A stretch of 64,000 nt of DNA, taken from contig KQ964245.1 in assembly GCA_001566295.1 (NCBI GenBank), positions 1,803,524 through 1,867,523 on the forward strand, given 5' to 3'. A program made the position numbers and the translations under genes. This stretch comes from Microdochium bolleyi. Its lineage: Eukaryota; Ascomycota; Sordariomycetes; Xylariales; Microdochiaceae. Shown here in pieces: positions 22,032 through 33,289 of the stretch. The notes under the pieces were generated by a model. It made no database searches. It saw only the letters and a program-made list of their open reading frames with translations, and was not told the DNA's origin. Within the stretch, counting starts at the first letter, position 1, and each line of letters begins with the position of its first letter.

Positions 22032-24728
22032 TCAATACTCCACGAGCCTCAGCTTCTTCCCAATGTCTCCTCTCCTCCTCACATGCGCGGCTGCCGATGA
22101 GTTGCCGAGAACCTGCGGTCCGCCGCCGCCATCGATTGCAGTGCCGCCTGCAGCACTGGTGGCACTTCGTGCTTTGAGTGCGTGTAACAACATGCCTGCG
22201 TCAAAGAAACCATCTACACGAGTACAGGAGGTCAGACAAATCGACTGCCAAGATGAAGTGTTAGGATCAGGAGATTGTGCATCCACTTACAACCACCTAG
22301 CCCATCGTCAGTTGTCGCTGGTCCTTCTTCAGAAGCTTGTGACTTGAGGTCCGACTGACTTGGTCGAGTCAGTGCCCTGAGATTTTCGAGACCAGACGAT
22401 ATCATCCGTCCACGAGCCTTGAGACCTCTTGGCGGTGCTCCCGCGGACGCCCCGATCGACTTGCCCACGGCATCCCTTGGATCATCGATCTCTCGTGCCC
22501 GGCTTTGCTTGCTGTTGGCTGAAGTACGGCGATTGATGACGCGCAGGACTCGCTGAATCTCCAGAAGATAGCTTTCTAGCGTGTCCAAGAAGCGCTTCGT
22601 CTGACGGTGCTTGCTCGAGACACATACATTGATGCCCTCGTCCTTGATGATGTATCCGATGCCGAAGCCGTCTCCGGACGTAGGGCCGAAGCCAAACTGG
22701 CGCAGGGAAGGGTTGCCACAGTTTGACGTAGATAAGATGGTTTGGTTCAGCTTCTCCCAGCCTCCATCAGAGAAAACACGTGGCATGAGGGGCGGCTCTC
22801 GTGATCTGGAGGAGTTGCTGCCGGCCCGATTGCGCTCTTCAGACTCAACCGCGGGGTCCCTTGCGATATCGTCCGGACCACTGTCGGACGAGCTCTCATC
22901 TGCAGGCGTAACTGTAGTGCTGCTATGGAACTCTTCCATGGCCTTCTGCCAGATGGTGTACAATGCGTAGAGATGTCTATCGCAGCCTTCGGCCTTCGCA
23001 CTCTCTCTCGTATTGTCAACGTGCTGCTGGCACGCTTTACGCAGTGCCGCGACTTTTTGTTCTTCTGGATTGTCGCCCCAGAAGTTCTGGATGAATTCGA
23101 CTGAAGCCTCGGTGACACTACGGACAGCTTCGGTCCTTCCATGTAGGAACATCTTGGTCATGGCCGGCTCATAGGTGCATTCGACGCGGCCATAAAGCCC
23201 GTAGTATGCCGCTTGGAACGCCATTTGCACAAATGCATCAGGAGAGAACCCGGAAGACGTAATGAAGTTCTTGCCGTAACCGCTGAAGTCGAGACATTCA
23301 AACTCTGTCTGCCCAATGAGGTCGGCAAGCCTCGTTTCGGCAAAGCGAACAGCGACGTTGAGCTCTGGTATCATGTCCCACTCAAGCTTGTGAGGGCTCG
23401 TCGTCACATCGCCAAAGCTCTCTGGATCTCTCTTGGAAGGGTCTGGGCTCGTCGTCTTCCAGAGACTGGGCGCCTGCCCATTGATTGTCCTCGCAAAGCG
23501 CAGAATGGTGTCAGTGTAGACGTCGCTGGCAAACCGAAGCACTGTATGGCCGTCCACTCCGGTGTGCTCGAAGTTTATTCCTGCGCTGCCGTTCTTGCAT
23601 ACTATAATCTGGAGCTTGTCGTACCACCGGTTGATGCAAGTGCCAATTTGAACTCCCTTCTGAACATCATTTGTGCCGCACAGCATGTTCTGGCAAAGAG
23701 CCGCAGCCGTGAGTGGTTCTGTATAGTCCAAACAGAGGACGAATAGCGCCGAGTCGATGATTCCAAGACAGTCTGCGTTGTTGGACCCTTCTTCTCTCGT
23801 CAAGGTGTCGCGCATTTGTGACCAGATCTTGCGATTTTCCGTGCTTAGGACACCCAGGGCTCCCTTCGCAGCCTCTTGTATTGGTGTCTGAGCCGCGTCG
23901 TTGACGATTGTCTGCAAGTTGATTGATATGTCCTTCTCCGTCATGATCAGGTCAGAGTTGTCGTCCAGGACATCGAACCAGTAGAACTGGCCATGGCAGA
24001 TGACGACGACATGTTTTGAGTCCGGGTCCTGCTCGATCTGGCACCCATGACTGCTCGGCACTCGCGCGGTACCGAACAGCCTCGAGTACTGGTACATGTC
24101 TAGTGGTTTTCCCTTGAGCATGTCTGGAGGCAGCTCCTCTCGCCGCACAGCACGGACGAACTCCAAGGCCGAGACAACGAGGGAGGCGGCGCGAGTGACC
24201 TGGTTGTTCCTCGCTGGCGTCGGGTCATCTTCGAGCAGGAAGAAGGGGTTGAGGTTGAGGACCACGGGATTGTCAAAGTTGAGGTAAGAGTCGTACCCTG
24301 GCGCGTGATGTCAGTATCCTTCAGGTTCATGGAGAGCGGTAGAGCAAGATGTGCTTACAGAACTGCTCGATATAGCTGACCTTGTCTTTTGCGTACTCCA
24401 GGAGCTTCGCCTGCAGCTGAGGCCCGTCATGATGCAGAAACTCGTGCACGGCGAGGGTCGTCTCTGCGTGCTCGCGGGGATCCTGGAGAGGCTTGAGTGC
24501 GGCGAGATACTTGTGGCAGGTCTTGTCGAGGGAAGGGATCGGAAGTCTTGGGAGCTGGTCCTGGCCAGCAAAGGTGATGCCTGCCGGCCTCGAGGCTTCA
24601 GCCATGCTGGTTTCGGGAGAACTGGGAACAGACTGTGGTCTATGCTGCCGTGGAGGAGCGGGCGTGTCACTGGGCGAAGCCTCGCCTCGAGGCCTTAGCA
24701 GGGAGAAGAAGCGGGCTTTTGCTGGCAT
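22032..24728 (-). CDS. facC: Carnitine O-acetyltransferase, Yat1/FacC type
   Basis: Moves acetyl groups between CoA and carnitine so acetyl units can cross organelle membranes, especially during growth on acetate or fatty acids. Exons in transcript order: 24728-24359, 24297-22291, 22213-22032 (852 residues; introns 61 and 77 nt). Conserved blocks are LPRLPIPSLDKTCHKYL, the FWYDSYLNFDNPVV splice junction, LNPFFLLEDDPTP, YQYSRLFGTARVP and the active site NFEHTGVDGHTVLRF with catalytic His at residue 368. ILSTSNCGNP carries the carnitine-contacting STS motif. The EHTGVDG form marks the Yat1/FacC branch, not the peroxisomal/mitochondrial Cat2/AcuJ branch. There is no C-terminal peroxisomal tripeptide (it ends RLVEY). 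An acidic Ser-rich insert (around TVTPADESSSDSG) lies before the STS motif. The last intron interrupts a conserved GLGGYGFFDAG stretch. Confidence 0.93.
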
Positions 24729-26094
24729 TCTGTCAGCACAAGGCAGCTAGAGGCCGATGCTATATGTATACATGGGGAGTGCGAGGTAGAGGCCGAGCAA
24801 GAGTGAGCAAGAGAGCCCTGTGAACGCGGGAGATGGTTTTCGTAGACAAAAGAGGCATCCGCGAAGGTCCGCTCCGAGCGGGAAAGAGCGGCCGGCAACG
24901 TGTACGCACGAGGTGAGACTCACTGGGAAATGGCACGCAGCAGGACCGAGGACAGAGTGTGAAGCACACTGCCAGGGTCACCCGGGGCGTGTCGGGTGGG
25001 CGGTGGTGGATGACGGTGGCTGTCTGTCACTGTCACTGTCACATGTCACATGCCATCATCGGGCGGCGTGCCTGGCCTGGCCTGGCGGGCGATGTGGTGC
25101 AACGCGGGGGAGCGTCCCGGCCGGGGCCAGCTCGCCGCACCCTCATTGGGCACCGGTCCAGCGGTTGCTCTACGGCACCCGACATACCTCAAGCAAAGTT
25201 CCCTCCTGCTTCCTCTGGCCCGGGACGTGCCTTCTACTCCGCGCTGGACACGATCCCTTCGCTTGATGATAAACCTCCGACGCACGTACGGATACTGTTG
25301 GGCGGGGGTGCGGGCACAAGGGTCCTTCGCAGGGTCCCAAGCGGCCAGCCTGGATCGATGAACGATGCGGCTTGATCAGGAACTCCCAGATCTCCGCTCC
25401 ATTCAAGGTACGGACAATCGACAGGAGTAGAGCAATACCAAGACCCTGGGATAAAAGCAGAAACCCTGACGTCACACGCCTGCACATTGGGGTACTGCAC
25501 CCGCGGCATGCTGCCGCAATCTCGGTGTTCTGAGTCGTGCTGTTCCCACTGGTCAGCATCGCAAGGCTACCTTTGGGTAACCCCCGTCAAACCCCACAGG
25601 GATGCTGCCTGTCGCCGATCACCAAGGCGCCTGGTGGCGGGCTGTCACAGCCTACAGCCCCTGTAATACCCTGACAATAGCGTACTTAAGGTAAGTATGT
25701 AGTAGCATCCTTCTCCACTCCGTTCAACGGCCGCCGCGTCGCTTCGCACTCGCATTCTCCACGAGCTGACTTTCCAACATGTCGGCGCTGATCGCATGGC
25801 CTGTCTCCCAGTCCGGGCCACCATGTGGACACCATGTGGTAAGTGTTGTCATGGTTCATTGGCTCTTGCAGAGCCTCATGTCGTAAGACGGGCAATCTTT
25901 CGTGTCCCTGGTCGTGTTGTCCAGCTGCCTACACGAGGGCTGTGCAACACTCTCAGTTGTCATGCTACATCAAAGTTTCTTCCTCTCTGTTTCCAGGATA
26001 AGTAGCACCAATATGGCTTCATTTTTGCTCGCTTACAACAAGCCTGTCCCCAGACGGCATCTGACCGACGACACCACCGCCGACCACGGCAACC
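24729..26094. other. Divergent intergenic region, carnitine acetyltransferase / MFS transporter
   Basis: The promoters of two divergent genes lie here. A small set of overlapping TGTCAC repeats occurs near 25022-25050 (CTGTCACTGTCACTGTCACA). No coding exon or RNA gene was recognised. Confidence 0.5.
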
Positions 26095-28557
26095 ATGTTG
26101 AAGCTGATGCGACGGGGCTTCGGCTCAAAAACTAACCCCGACAACCCGCCTCCACAGCAACTTGGACAACAGCAAGGACGCGACACCGAAAAGAAGAAAA
26201 AGAAGAAAGCCAAACAAGCGAAAAGATGTAGGCACATCGCCAACGATGTAGCACCACAGACCGAGCCACAGGACCCGGAGCCATGCCCGTCATGCAGAGC
26301 CGAGAAGCGCGCCGCCAGGATATATAGGACAAAGGTCATCTGCTGCCTCATCCTGCCGTATGCGCTGCAGGCCCTCGACACGACGCTGTAAGTCCAGGAC
26401 AAAGAGAACCCGTTATCGAGTCCATCTTCTTGGCAGAAAAGAATAATCGCCTCATGAAATTCGAACGAAACAATCCAGCTGACACCCAGCCACCTTTCGC
26501 TATCATCACAGCATCGCGAGCGCCTTCCCCTGGATATCCCTCTCCTTCGCAGCCTTCTCGCAGCAGAACTGGATCGTTTCGGCTTTCAACCTCACGTCCG
26601 CCGCCTTCGTCCCCTTCTGGGGCCAGATGGCCGACATCTTCGGCCGCCACGCCGCGCTGCAGGCCTGCATGGTGATTATGCTCGTCGGGTCGGCCATCTG
26701 CGTTGGCTCGCCGTCCATCATCGTCACCACCGCCTCTTCCTCCTCCGCTTCCCCCACATTTGTATCCGCGACCGCGGCGTATGGGGTATTCCTCCTCGGC
26801 CGCGCCCTCCAGGGGCTCGCCTGCGCTGGCCTGGGCGTCGTGATCCGCGTCGTGCTCGCCGACAAGGTCTCGCTGGCCGAGAACGCACGCAACACGACCA
26901 TCTTCACGTTCACCGCAGGTATATCATACGGCCTGGGCCCCGTTGTCGGTGGCGCGCTGACGGGCAGGGACTGGCGGTGGTGCTTCGCGATCAACCTGCC
27001 TATCGCGTTCGCTGGCATGCTGGTGGTATACGGGATTTTGCGCGGCGAGCTGCTGGGACCGCAGTCGCTGCCGGAGCTCGAGCGCAATGGAGATGGCGGA
27101 GCGCAAGCAGATCAGGATGGATGTATCGCTGCTGCGGCTGCAGTACCGCAAAGAGACCAGCGACACCCTCAGCCCAGGCAAGGCCAAAGGTTCCTCTTCG
27201 TCGCGCGCCTCGCCACCGTCGACGTAGGCGGCCAATTGCTCTTCCTCTTCGGCTTTGGCCTCCTCATATTGGCGCTGACCTGGGGTGGCGCGATATATCC
27301 GTGGTCGCACCCTGCTGTGCTCTCACCGCTAATCATCAGCGTTGTGATGATTGCGGGTTGGCTGGTGTACGAGTATCTGCTCAGCAACAACGGCGGCGGT
27401 AACAGCAGCAGCAAAAGCGCAGAGCACAGCATGCTAAGAAGTCAGCGGTGGTGGTCGTGCCAGCGGCCCATGATGCCGTGGTTCCTCATCAGTAATCGGA
27501 ACATCGGGTTGCTGTTCTACATCCAGTTCGCGACTGGCATGGCCATGTACTGTGTAAGTGCGCCGTGAGCACTCTCCACCGCTGGAGCTTGATTGCGCTG
27601 AGTTTTTTGTTTGGAAAGCTTGAGACATGATGAGGTACTGATGTGCTATTCTTTGTTGCCGAGTAGGTCTTGTATTTCGTCAACTTGTACTATACGCTTG
27701 TCAAGGTAAGTGCGGCACAACAACAGCCAGGAATCCGGGACAGCCTCTCGCTTTGCTTGTATCATGGTTTCTGACGCGAGAAAATAGCAACACACTGCTT
27801 CAGAAGCCGGCGTCCAGTTGTTGTTTTACACACCAGGACTCGCTGGTAAGCTATACCTCATCCCACGAAGAAGCGCAGCCCATGACCCAATCGCTGGCGA
27901 CTGACCCTTGGGCCCCCGTAGTTGGCGTCTACCTATCCATGTACCTCTGCAACGTCTACCCGCGCCAGACCTTCCACCCTTTACTCCTGGGTTCCATCAT
28001 CGAAGCCGTTGGCATAGGTATGCTCGCATGGGCTCTGCACACCGAGTCCTCAAAGACAATCTTTGGCATGATGGCCCTGACGGGCGCGGGCACTGGACTT
28101 CGCTTCATGCCTACCAGCCTCCATGCCATTGGCATGTTCCCGGATCACATCGCTACTGTGGTCAGCCTGATGAACGTGGCGCTGCCTTTTGGCGGCACCC
28201 TGGCCCTGACTATCATGAGTGCCGTGTTCAACAATATTGCGAATTTCACGGTATCAAGTGAGGGCTCGTCGCAGTCGTTGAGTGGCATCGCTCATGGTGA
28301 ATCTGGCGGCAGCGGCGAAGGAGGGTCGGGCATTCTGAGCGGCCTACCGCTCAACGAGAGCGCTTCTGTAGCAGCCAGCGCGAAGAGAGGCATCGTTTGG
28401 GCTTTCGTGGCTATCGTACCGTTCATGTTGCTGGTGAGTCTGCCCTGCTCTTTTCTGCTATTCCCGGCAGATCCAAGTGTTCTCCGTCTTTGGCGGCTCG
28501 GACGTGTCGGTGTTGACGTTGAGAGAAGTGTGTCTTCGCAGCAGCAACCTTGGGTAA
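26095..28557 (+). CDS. Major facilitator superfamily transporter (DHA2/14-TM drug:H+ antiporter type)
   Basis: Plasma- or vacuolar-membrane efflux-type permease. Exons 26095-26387, 26512-27553, 27667-27705, 27788-27845, 27922-28433 and 28471-28557 encode 676 residues. The N-terminal cytosolic region is rich in Lys/Gln, with a run of six Lys. Membrane segments begin at VICCLILPYALQALDTTL. Family motifs are FWGQMADIFGRHAALQ (motif A region), LLGRALQGLACAGLG and the antiporter motif GPVVGGALTGRDWRWCFAIN. The second half has DVGGQLLFLFGFGLLILALT and SLMNVALPFGG. The stop TAA follows CLRSSNLG. Residues encoded by about 27084-27195, in the central loop, look out of frame with the flanks (see finding). 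There is no neighbouring biosynthetic gene, so the substrate is unknown. Confidence 0.85.
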
Positions 28558-29023
28558 TGTTACAGTCGCAAAGAAGAAGGGGGAACGAGATAACAAGGGC
28601 AGTGGAGATATGGATGGCGATGAAATCCGTGACCAAATGCGACCAGCTGGTGGCGAGGTGGAGGCAAACGAGAACACGGCATCGCCAAGTGTCGCGGACA
28701 CTGCAGCCAATACGGCATCAGCAGCCAGGAAGACTGGCCTCAGCGCGGGGGCGGCTGATGGCGGGTCTGCAAGCGGAGCAGTCCTTGTGATACATGAGCC
28801 ATATCTGGTTTACCTCCTTAGGCGCAGGAGAATTGGAGCCTTTGCTGGGTCCACTGGTGCTGATGAAGTTGGCACTGATCGGAGTGGCGGTCGTGGGGAG
28901 AACCTCGACGTCGAGGCGTCATTGGGGAGGGGAGAAAGAGCATGAGCCGCTGCAAGATAGACCATGCTGTTGTGCTGGCTTGAACCTCGATACCTGTTAT
29001 GTCATTTGGCGATTTTGTAGACT
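28558..29023. other. Convergent intergenic region
   Basis: The 3' region shared by the MFS gene and the convergent 2EXR gene. An open frame continues past 28557 in another phase but has no family-like sequence, so I treat this stretch as non-coding. Confidence 0.5.
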
Positions 29024-30283
29024 TCACAGGGCCAAAGCCTCCATTCCTGGCGGGATGCTGGCATAATCCTCCTCCTCGTCATAAAAGTTGGTCCTCGGTA
29101 CCGTCTCAAGTGAATAGCTGTGGGCATTCATGGCGTCGTCCCCGGGCACGAGGCTGTTCTCTTTCCCACCATTGCTCCGCGAAAGGGTCGCAGAAAGCGC
29201 ACTGTCTGACTGCTCGATGTGACTGGCCAGGTCCCAGTCATGGATCAGGACGAAGCGCATGTTAGCCAGCCGAGATTTAACCACGCTGCCGCGATACCAA
29301 TCGTCCCAAAGTTTCTGCACAATATTGTGCTTTGCCGCGCTGGCCGGATGTGTGCTTTCCGACACCGACTTGGCATCGCTCTCTGATACCGAACGATTGG
29401 AGCTACTTAGGCTTGAAGAACAGGTCGGAACCAGTGATTCTTCCCCGCCAAGCATGGCATGTGTTTCCTCGTCCCTTGGTGTTACCGTGACGAGCACCTT
29501 TCCCAGAGGCGGATTGAAGCGATCGACCACGTGGAACAGCGCGCCAAAGATCTGCTGGCTCCCTGCCTCGCCGTAGTGCAGAGCACCAAACGCGAGCGCG
29601 ATGTGCCGCACACGCAGGCAGTCCTCTTTGCGCAGAAAATATGTCATGGGACTGTTGAAGCCGAAGCTGTCGTACGGCTCTAGCTCCCCGGCGAGGTAGA
29701 TGGTGTCGAGAGCAAAGTTGAAGTACAGCCGCGGCTCGGACCAGGACGGTGGAGGCCGCGAGGACAATGATGATGATGATGTTTCGCCGGTACGAGTGGT
29801 AGTAGTGGTCGTGGTGCTAGCCATATCCATGCCTGCGAGGACGTGCGGCACCTTCCAGCTGAAGGCCAGCTCGTAGCGCTTCAGGGCGTGAGCCCTAGCT
29901 TCCCTATTAACGTGAAGGATGAGGGGAGTCTGTGATGCCCATGGTCGATCATGGATGTCAATGGCCATGCTTGGCTCGGGCGGCGTCATAGGAATGCCTC
30001 CAGTGAGAAAGGGCCCGTTTCCTCCTGTGAAGGTCAACTCCTGCAAGCAGAATATCTTCACGATCCGCGGAGCGATCAGGTAGTCCCAGATCTTGAGGCG
30101 CAGCTCGGGTGGGAGAGCCTGAAAACAGCCGAAGCCGTAATTGCGGACATCGTCACCGTCTCCTAGGGCGGCGGCCCTGCGCGATGCCATCTGCTGTGCA
30201 CGTCCACTGTCGAGGCCATCGTCGTCGATCCGAAATTCGAGCCAGAACCTGGTCTGCAGGGGATAAGCGTCGGAGTATGCCAT
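29024..30283 (-). CDS. 2EXR-domain protein of unknown function
   Basis: A single exon encodes 419 residues. The motif CFQALPPELRLKIWDYLIAP followed by RIVKIF (about residues 53-78) is the 2EXR domain, an F-box-like fold very common in filamentous ascomycetes. TPLILHVNREARAHALKRYE is the second conserved part of the family. The rest is variable, with a Thr run near the middle and a Ser-rich stretch about two-thirds along. Such proteins occur in large, rapidly diversifying families; their role is unknown, though the F-box resemblance has suggested protein-protein interaction. Nothing in the neighbourhood narrows the function. Confidence 0.8.
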   Translation of the reverse strand: MAYSDAYPLQTRFWLEFRIDDDGLDSGRAQQMASRRAAALGDGDDVRNYGFGCFQALPPELRLKIWDYLIAPRIVKIFCLQELTFTGGNGPFLTGGIPMTPPEPSMAIDIHDRPWASQTPLILHVNREARAHALKRYELAFSWKVPHVLAGMDMASTTTTTTTRTGETSSSSLSSRPPPSWSEPRLYFNFALDTIYLAGELEPYDSFGFNSPMTYFLRKEDCLRVRHIALAFGALHYGEAGSQQIFGALFHVVDRFNPPLGKVLVTVTPRDEETHAMLGGEESLVPTCSSSLSSSNRSVSESDAKSVSESTHPASAAKHNIVQKLWDDWYRGSVVKSRLANMRFVLIHDWDLASHIEQSDSALSATLSRSNGGKENSLVPGDDAMNAHSYSLETVPRTNFYDEEEDYASIPPGMEALAL

Positions 30284-30459
30284 CGTGTCTGCGATGCTCT
30301 ATGGCCTCGTAGCGTGAGTGAAGCCAAGTGAGACATGTGCTCCAATATCTCACTCTGGGACATGCATATGCGCAAGCAGAGATCCCGCACTTATGCACAT
30401 TGGAAGCCGCGGATAGAATCAGACCGTACCGTGGCGAAGTCCTTGGTGTCGAGAACTGC

Positions 30460-30515
<56 letters not shown>

Positions 30516-31090
30516 TCAAGGTAGATTGTCGTAGTTGAGTATCACACCTAGCATCGGTCATAAAGTGGTGGGGCCCACTGGTTCGGCCGTGACGTATAAA
30601 CCGCTAACGGCAAGCGCATCCAGCCGGAACCGTGATCCGCCAAACCATCACCATGTCTCAGTTTGTGAATATATGGTCCTGCAGTCGTCTTGAGGAATGC
30701 TTGCCGTTGGACCACTCTAATGACAAGGCTCCAAAGCGTGAAGGAGCTCAGATGTTGCGACATGCAGGTCCAGGTGGGGCATTCCGGCAGGAGATCTGCG
30801 AGCTCTGCACTGGTTGCAGCCGGCCAGAATGCTGGATTTCGAGATATCCAGGTCAGGACAAGATGCGAGTCCATATGTGCTCAACTTGTTACAGATTTTG
30901 TACAGTGGTGATGTTACAGTAAGTCTACAGACCAGCGCTCGGATATTATACACGTCGCGGAGTGCCACCAGGGCACCAGACCCCGTACAACTCGGACTCC
31001 TCTTCCCTCAGAATCAGTGCAATTGCACCTCCCTCCGACAGAGAGCTCCGCAGACTTCCTTAAGAAGCCTCATTTGTTGGTGTGGACAGT
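30284..31090. other. Gene-free interval containing a microsatellite
   Basis: Upstream region of the 2EXR gene, with the (TGT)n tract described separately. Short frames around 30630-31170 have no family-like sequence or splice consistency. Confidence 0.5.
30460..30514. repeat. (TGT)18 trinucleotide microsatellite
   Basis: About 55 bp of perfect TGT/TTG repeat, ending in TGTTTTC. It lies about 180 bp upstream of the 2EXR gene start (AAC/CAA repeat on that gene's sense strand), so it may sit in its promoter or 5' leader. Translations through it give artificial poly-Cys or poly-Val frames. Confidence 0.95.
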
Positions 31091-32083
31091 TCACCGTCTT
31101 TCACCAGGCCCCTTCCTGTGTGCCGACTCAAATAGTGGCACAGGCCCAGCTTCGCCATCGCGGTGACCCTTGATACCGCCGAGGAGCCAGTCGGTCAAGC
31201 CTACCACCTTGGCACCGACACCATTCTCCCATTCTCCGCTCTCGTCCGCATGCTCAATTGTATGACTGAGAATCTTGCCGTCCTTGTCGAACTCGAAAAT
31301 GAACAACCCTGTGAAGGCCTTCTTCTCGCCCGGATTCTGAGTGCCTCGGACATGACCGTCGTAGTTATGCTCGCCATCCTCGACTGCCACGCTGCTGCCA
31401 GAGCTCTTTGACTTGTTTGTCGACGTCCGCCACCGAACCACGAGCTGTTCGGGGTACGATCCAGTCCTCCTCGAAGAATGGACAGAGTTACTCGTCACGC
31501 GTTCCGAGAGTATGTCCAATTTGACGTTACCCACGATGGGAAATCGGTTCCAGGCGATCGGCGAAGTCCACAAAGCAGCGATATAGCCCACTCGTCCAGA
31601 GACTGTGGGCAAGTAAGGATGGGTTGTTGGGAAGAGGTGGAGTGAGATGTTTGGCGCTAGGATCTCTTGCGGGAGCGGTGATTGCAGTAGAGTCGGCAGG
31701 CGTTCTTGGAGGATACGAAGAGCTGATAGCATACTGATTAAGGACTTATTCGTTTCAAGAAAACGTGCTCGTGCACAGGGAGTTCGCTTACTCTTTCCAA
31801 GCTTGACTTTGCGCTCGTCATCTGGGCGGGACGGGCCAGAGCCATTGTGTGTGGTGTCGAGTGAGGGCGCTGAGGAGTCGAACCATATTGGCGCAGTGTC
31901 GGAACGTGGTATGATCGGAGCGGTGTTGAGTCGCTTCGGGACTCCGCCAGATATCGCTCTGGCAATCGTAAGGGACTTCATGCCAGTGGCTGACGTGCGA
32001 CGAGCTGCAGCAGCACCGGTTGCCAAAGAGCAGTCGAGGGCGCTGCCCAGGGCGGGGTGCAGCCTACGGCTTGGAAAAGCCAT
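31091..32083 (-). CDS. Conserved fungal protein, probably mitochondrial, unknown function
   Basis: I do not recognise the gene. The first ATG is at 32083 (MAFPSRRLHPALG); the frame upstream has only a TTG at 32140. The N-terminus is rich in Arg, Ser and Ala with almost no acidic residues, like a mitochondrial presequence. The core runs from LRILQERLPTLL through SPIAWNRFPIVGNVKLDI to a C-terminal strand region GLFIFEFDKDGKILSHTIEH. That last block recalls NTF2/SnoaL-like small alpha+beta folds; this is only a resemblance. Read straight through, the protein has 330 residues. A good GTAAGC...CAG intron of 69 nt (about 31722-31790) would remove 23 residues in frame around KRTPCARARFLET and give 307. 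I favour the spliced form. Confidence 0.7.
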   Translation of the reverse strand: MAFPSRRLHPALGSALDCSLATGAAAARRTSATGMKSLTIARAISGGVPKRLNTAPIIPRSDTAPIWFDSSAPSLDTTHNGSGPSRPDDERKVKLGKSKRTPCARARFLETNKSLISMLSALRILQERLPTLLQSPLPQEILAPNISLHLFPTTHPYLPTVSGRVGYIAALWTSPIAWNRFPIVGNVKLDILSERVTSNSVHSSRRTGSYPEQLVVRWRTSTNKSKSSGSSVAVEDGEHNYDGHVRGTQNPGEKKAFTGLFIFEFDKDGKILSHTIEHADESGEWENGVGAKVVGLTDWLLGGIKGHRDGEAGPVPLFESAHRKGPGERR

Positions 32084-33289
32084 GTATCGTGGTCGTCGAT
32101 GCGGACGAGCCGGAGCGAGGACGTCTTGTTGGAAGCTCAAGGCTCAGCAGGGTGATCGCAATGGCAGAGGCATAGTGTATGGTTGAGAGTGTGTGAGGAT
32201 GTGGAGGCAGTACACCGCGGGTAAGACTCGTGGGAGGCGTTGGCGGGCGATGTCGAGCTTGAGAAGCCGTCGCGAAGGCCGCCTCTCTCCTCCAAGTGAC
32301 CGAGCATGTGGGCCGACGCCATCCGCCCACCAGGCTCAAGGAAACAGTTGGACGGTTACAGACCCCATGCAGGCCGGGCCCCACTAGCGCTGGACATGCG
32401 GATGTGGTGGGCAGCGCAGCCCAGCTTCCCCACGACGTCAGTCCCACTGATCCCACTGATCAGAGCGCAGTGCGGCGCACTGACGTCTTTGGGCTACACA
32501 CTCAGTCATGAGACTTGAAGGTCCCCCCTAGCAGAAGGCTCCCAAGACGGGATACTGCCATGCGGCCCTATTGACTTGGCCCACTACTGCGGGTGAACAG
32601 TCGATGGAGAAGAAGCTGTCACTGCTTGTGCTTGTGTGGCAGGGCAAGCACTCAATGGTCGTTGTCGGCAGGCTGCAATCTGACAGTCTGAGGGTACTTG
32701 CAAGAGGCTCATCCAAAAGACTCACAGATGATTGGGGCTCAAGCGTTCAGTCGTGGATGGAAATGACGGTTGGTGATCATGAACAAGTGCAGGTGAGCGT
32801 GGTGGTCTCCTGACCCAGCCTCAGCCAGTAGCAACCTGCAAGGCCCACCCCGGCCTGCCAGCTGACACTGGCTGGACCGGGCAGCTCTAAGGAACGCGAA
32901 TCGGCTGTCAGCCAGCTGGGCAGCATGCTGGGACTGGGCCCAGAAGTCTTGCATGTGTAACGACAGTCGCAGGCAGAGTGCGCCTGATGAGTGAGACTGA
33001 GTGGGCGTCCCACCCCTGCCTGGCCAGCTTGCCTTGCTCGTGCCTTGCGTACGTGCCTGCAACAATCAACCATCCTGCTGCCACAAGCGTCAGCGCCCTC
33101 TGGACTCCCTCATCACCACGCCATCTGGACGACAACCCGCTTCGCTCCTACATCATCGTCCCCCCATCGCCGCCCGTCTGCCTCCTCTCCCTGCGAGCTC
33201 CAGACAACTGCACCCGACTGCAACAACTACGCAGCCTGCCAGCTCACCCCACCGCTTCTTCATCCGCTGCCACATCCCCCGTCGACAAG
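32084..33289. other. Divergent intergenic region and YPT1 leader
   Basis: The promoter of the minus-strand gene and the promoter/5' leader of YPT1. The last 200 bp is C/A-rich (CCCATCGCCGCC-like), typical of a fungal 5'UTR. No gene is seen. Confidence 0.5.

Noticed and set aside
25686..28557. Secondary-metabolite cluster around the MFS transporter
   Set aside because: No polyketide synthase, NRPS, terpene cyclase, P450 or cluster regulator lies nearby; neighbours are a carnitine acetyltransferase and a 2EXR protein.
30328..30538. Frames encoding poly-Cys or poly-Val
   Set aside because: They are translations through the TGT microsatellite.
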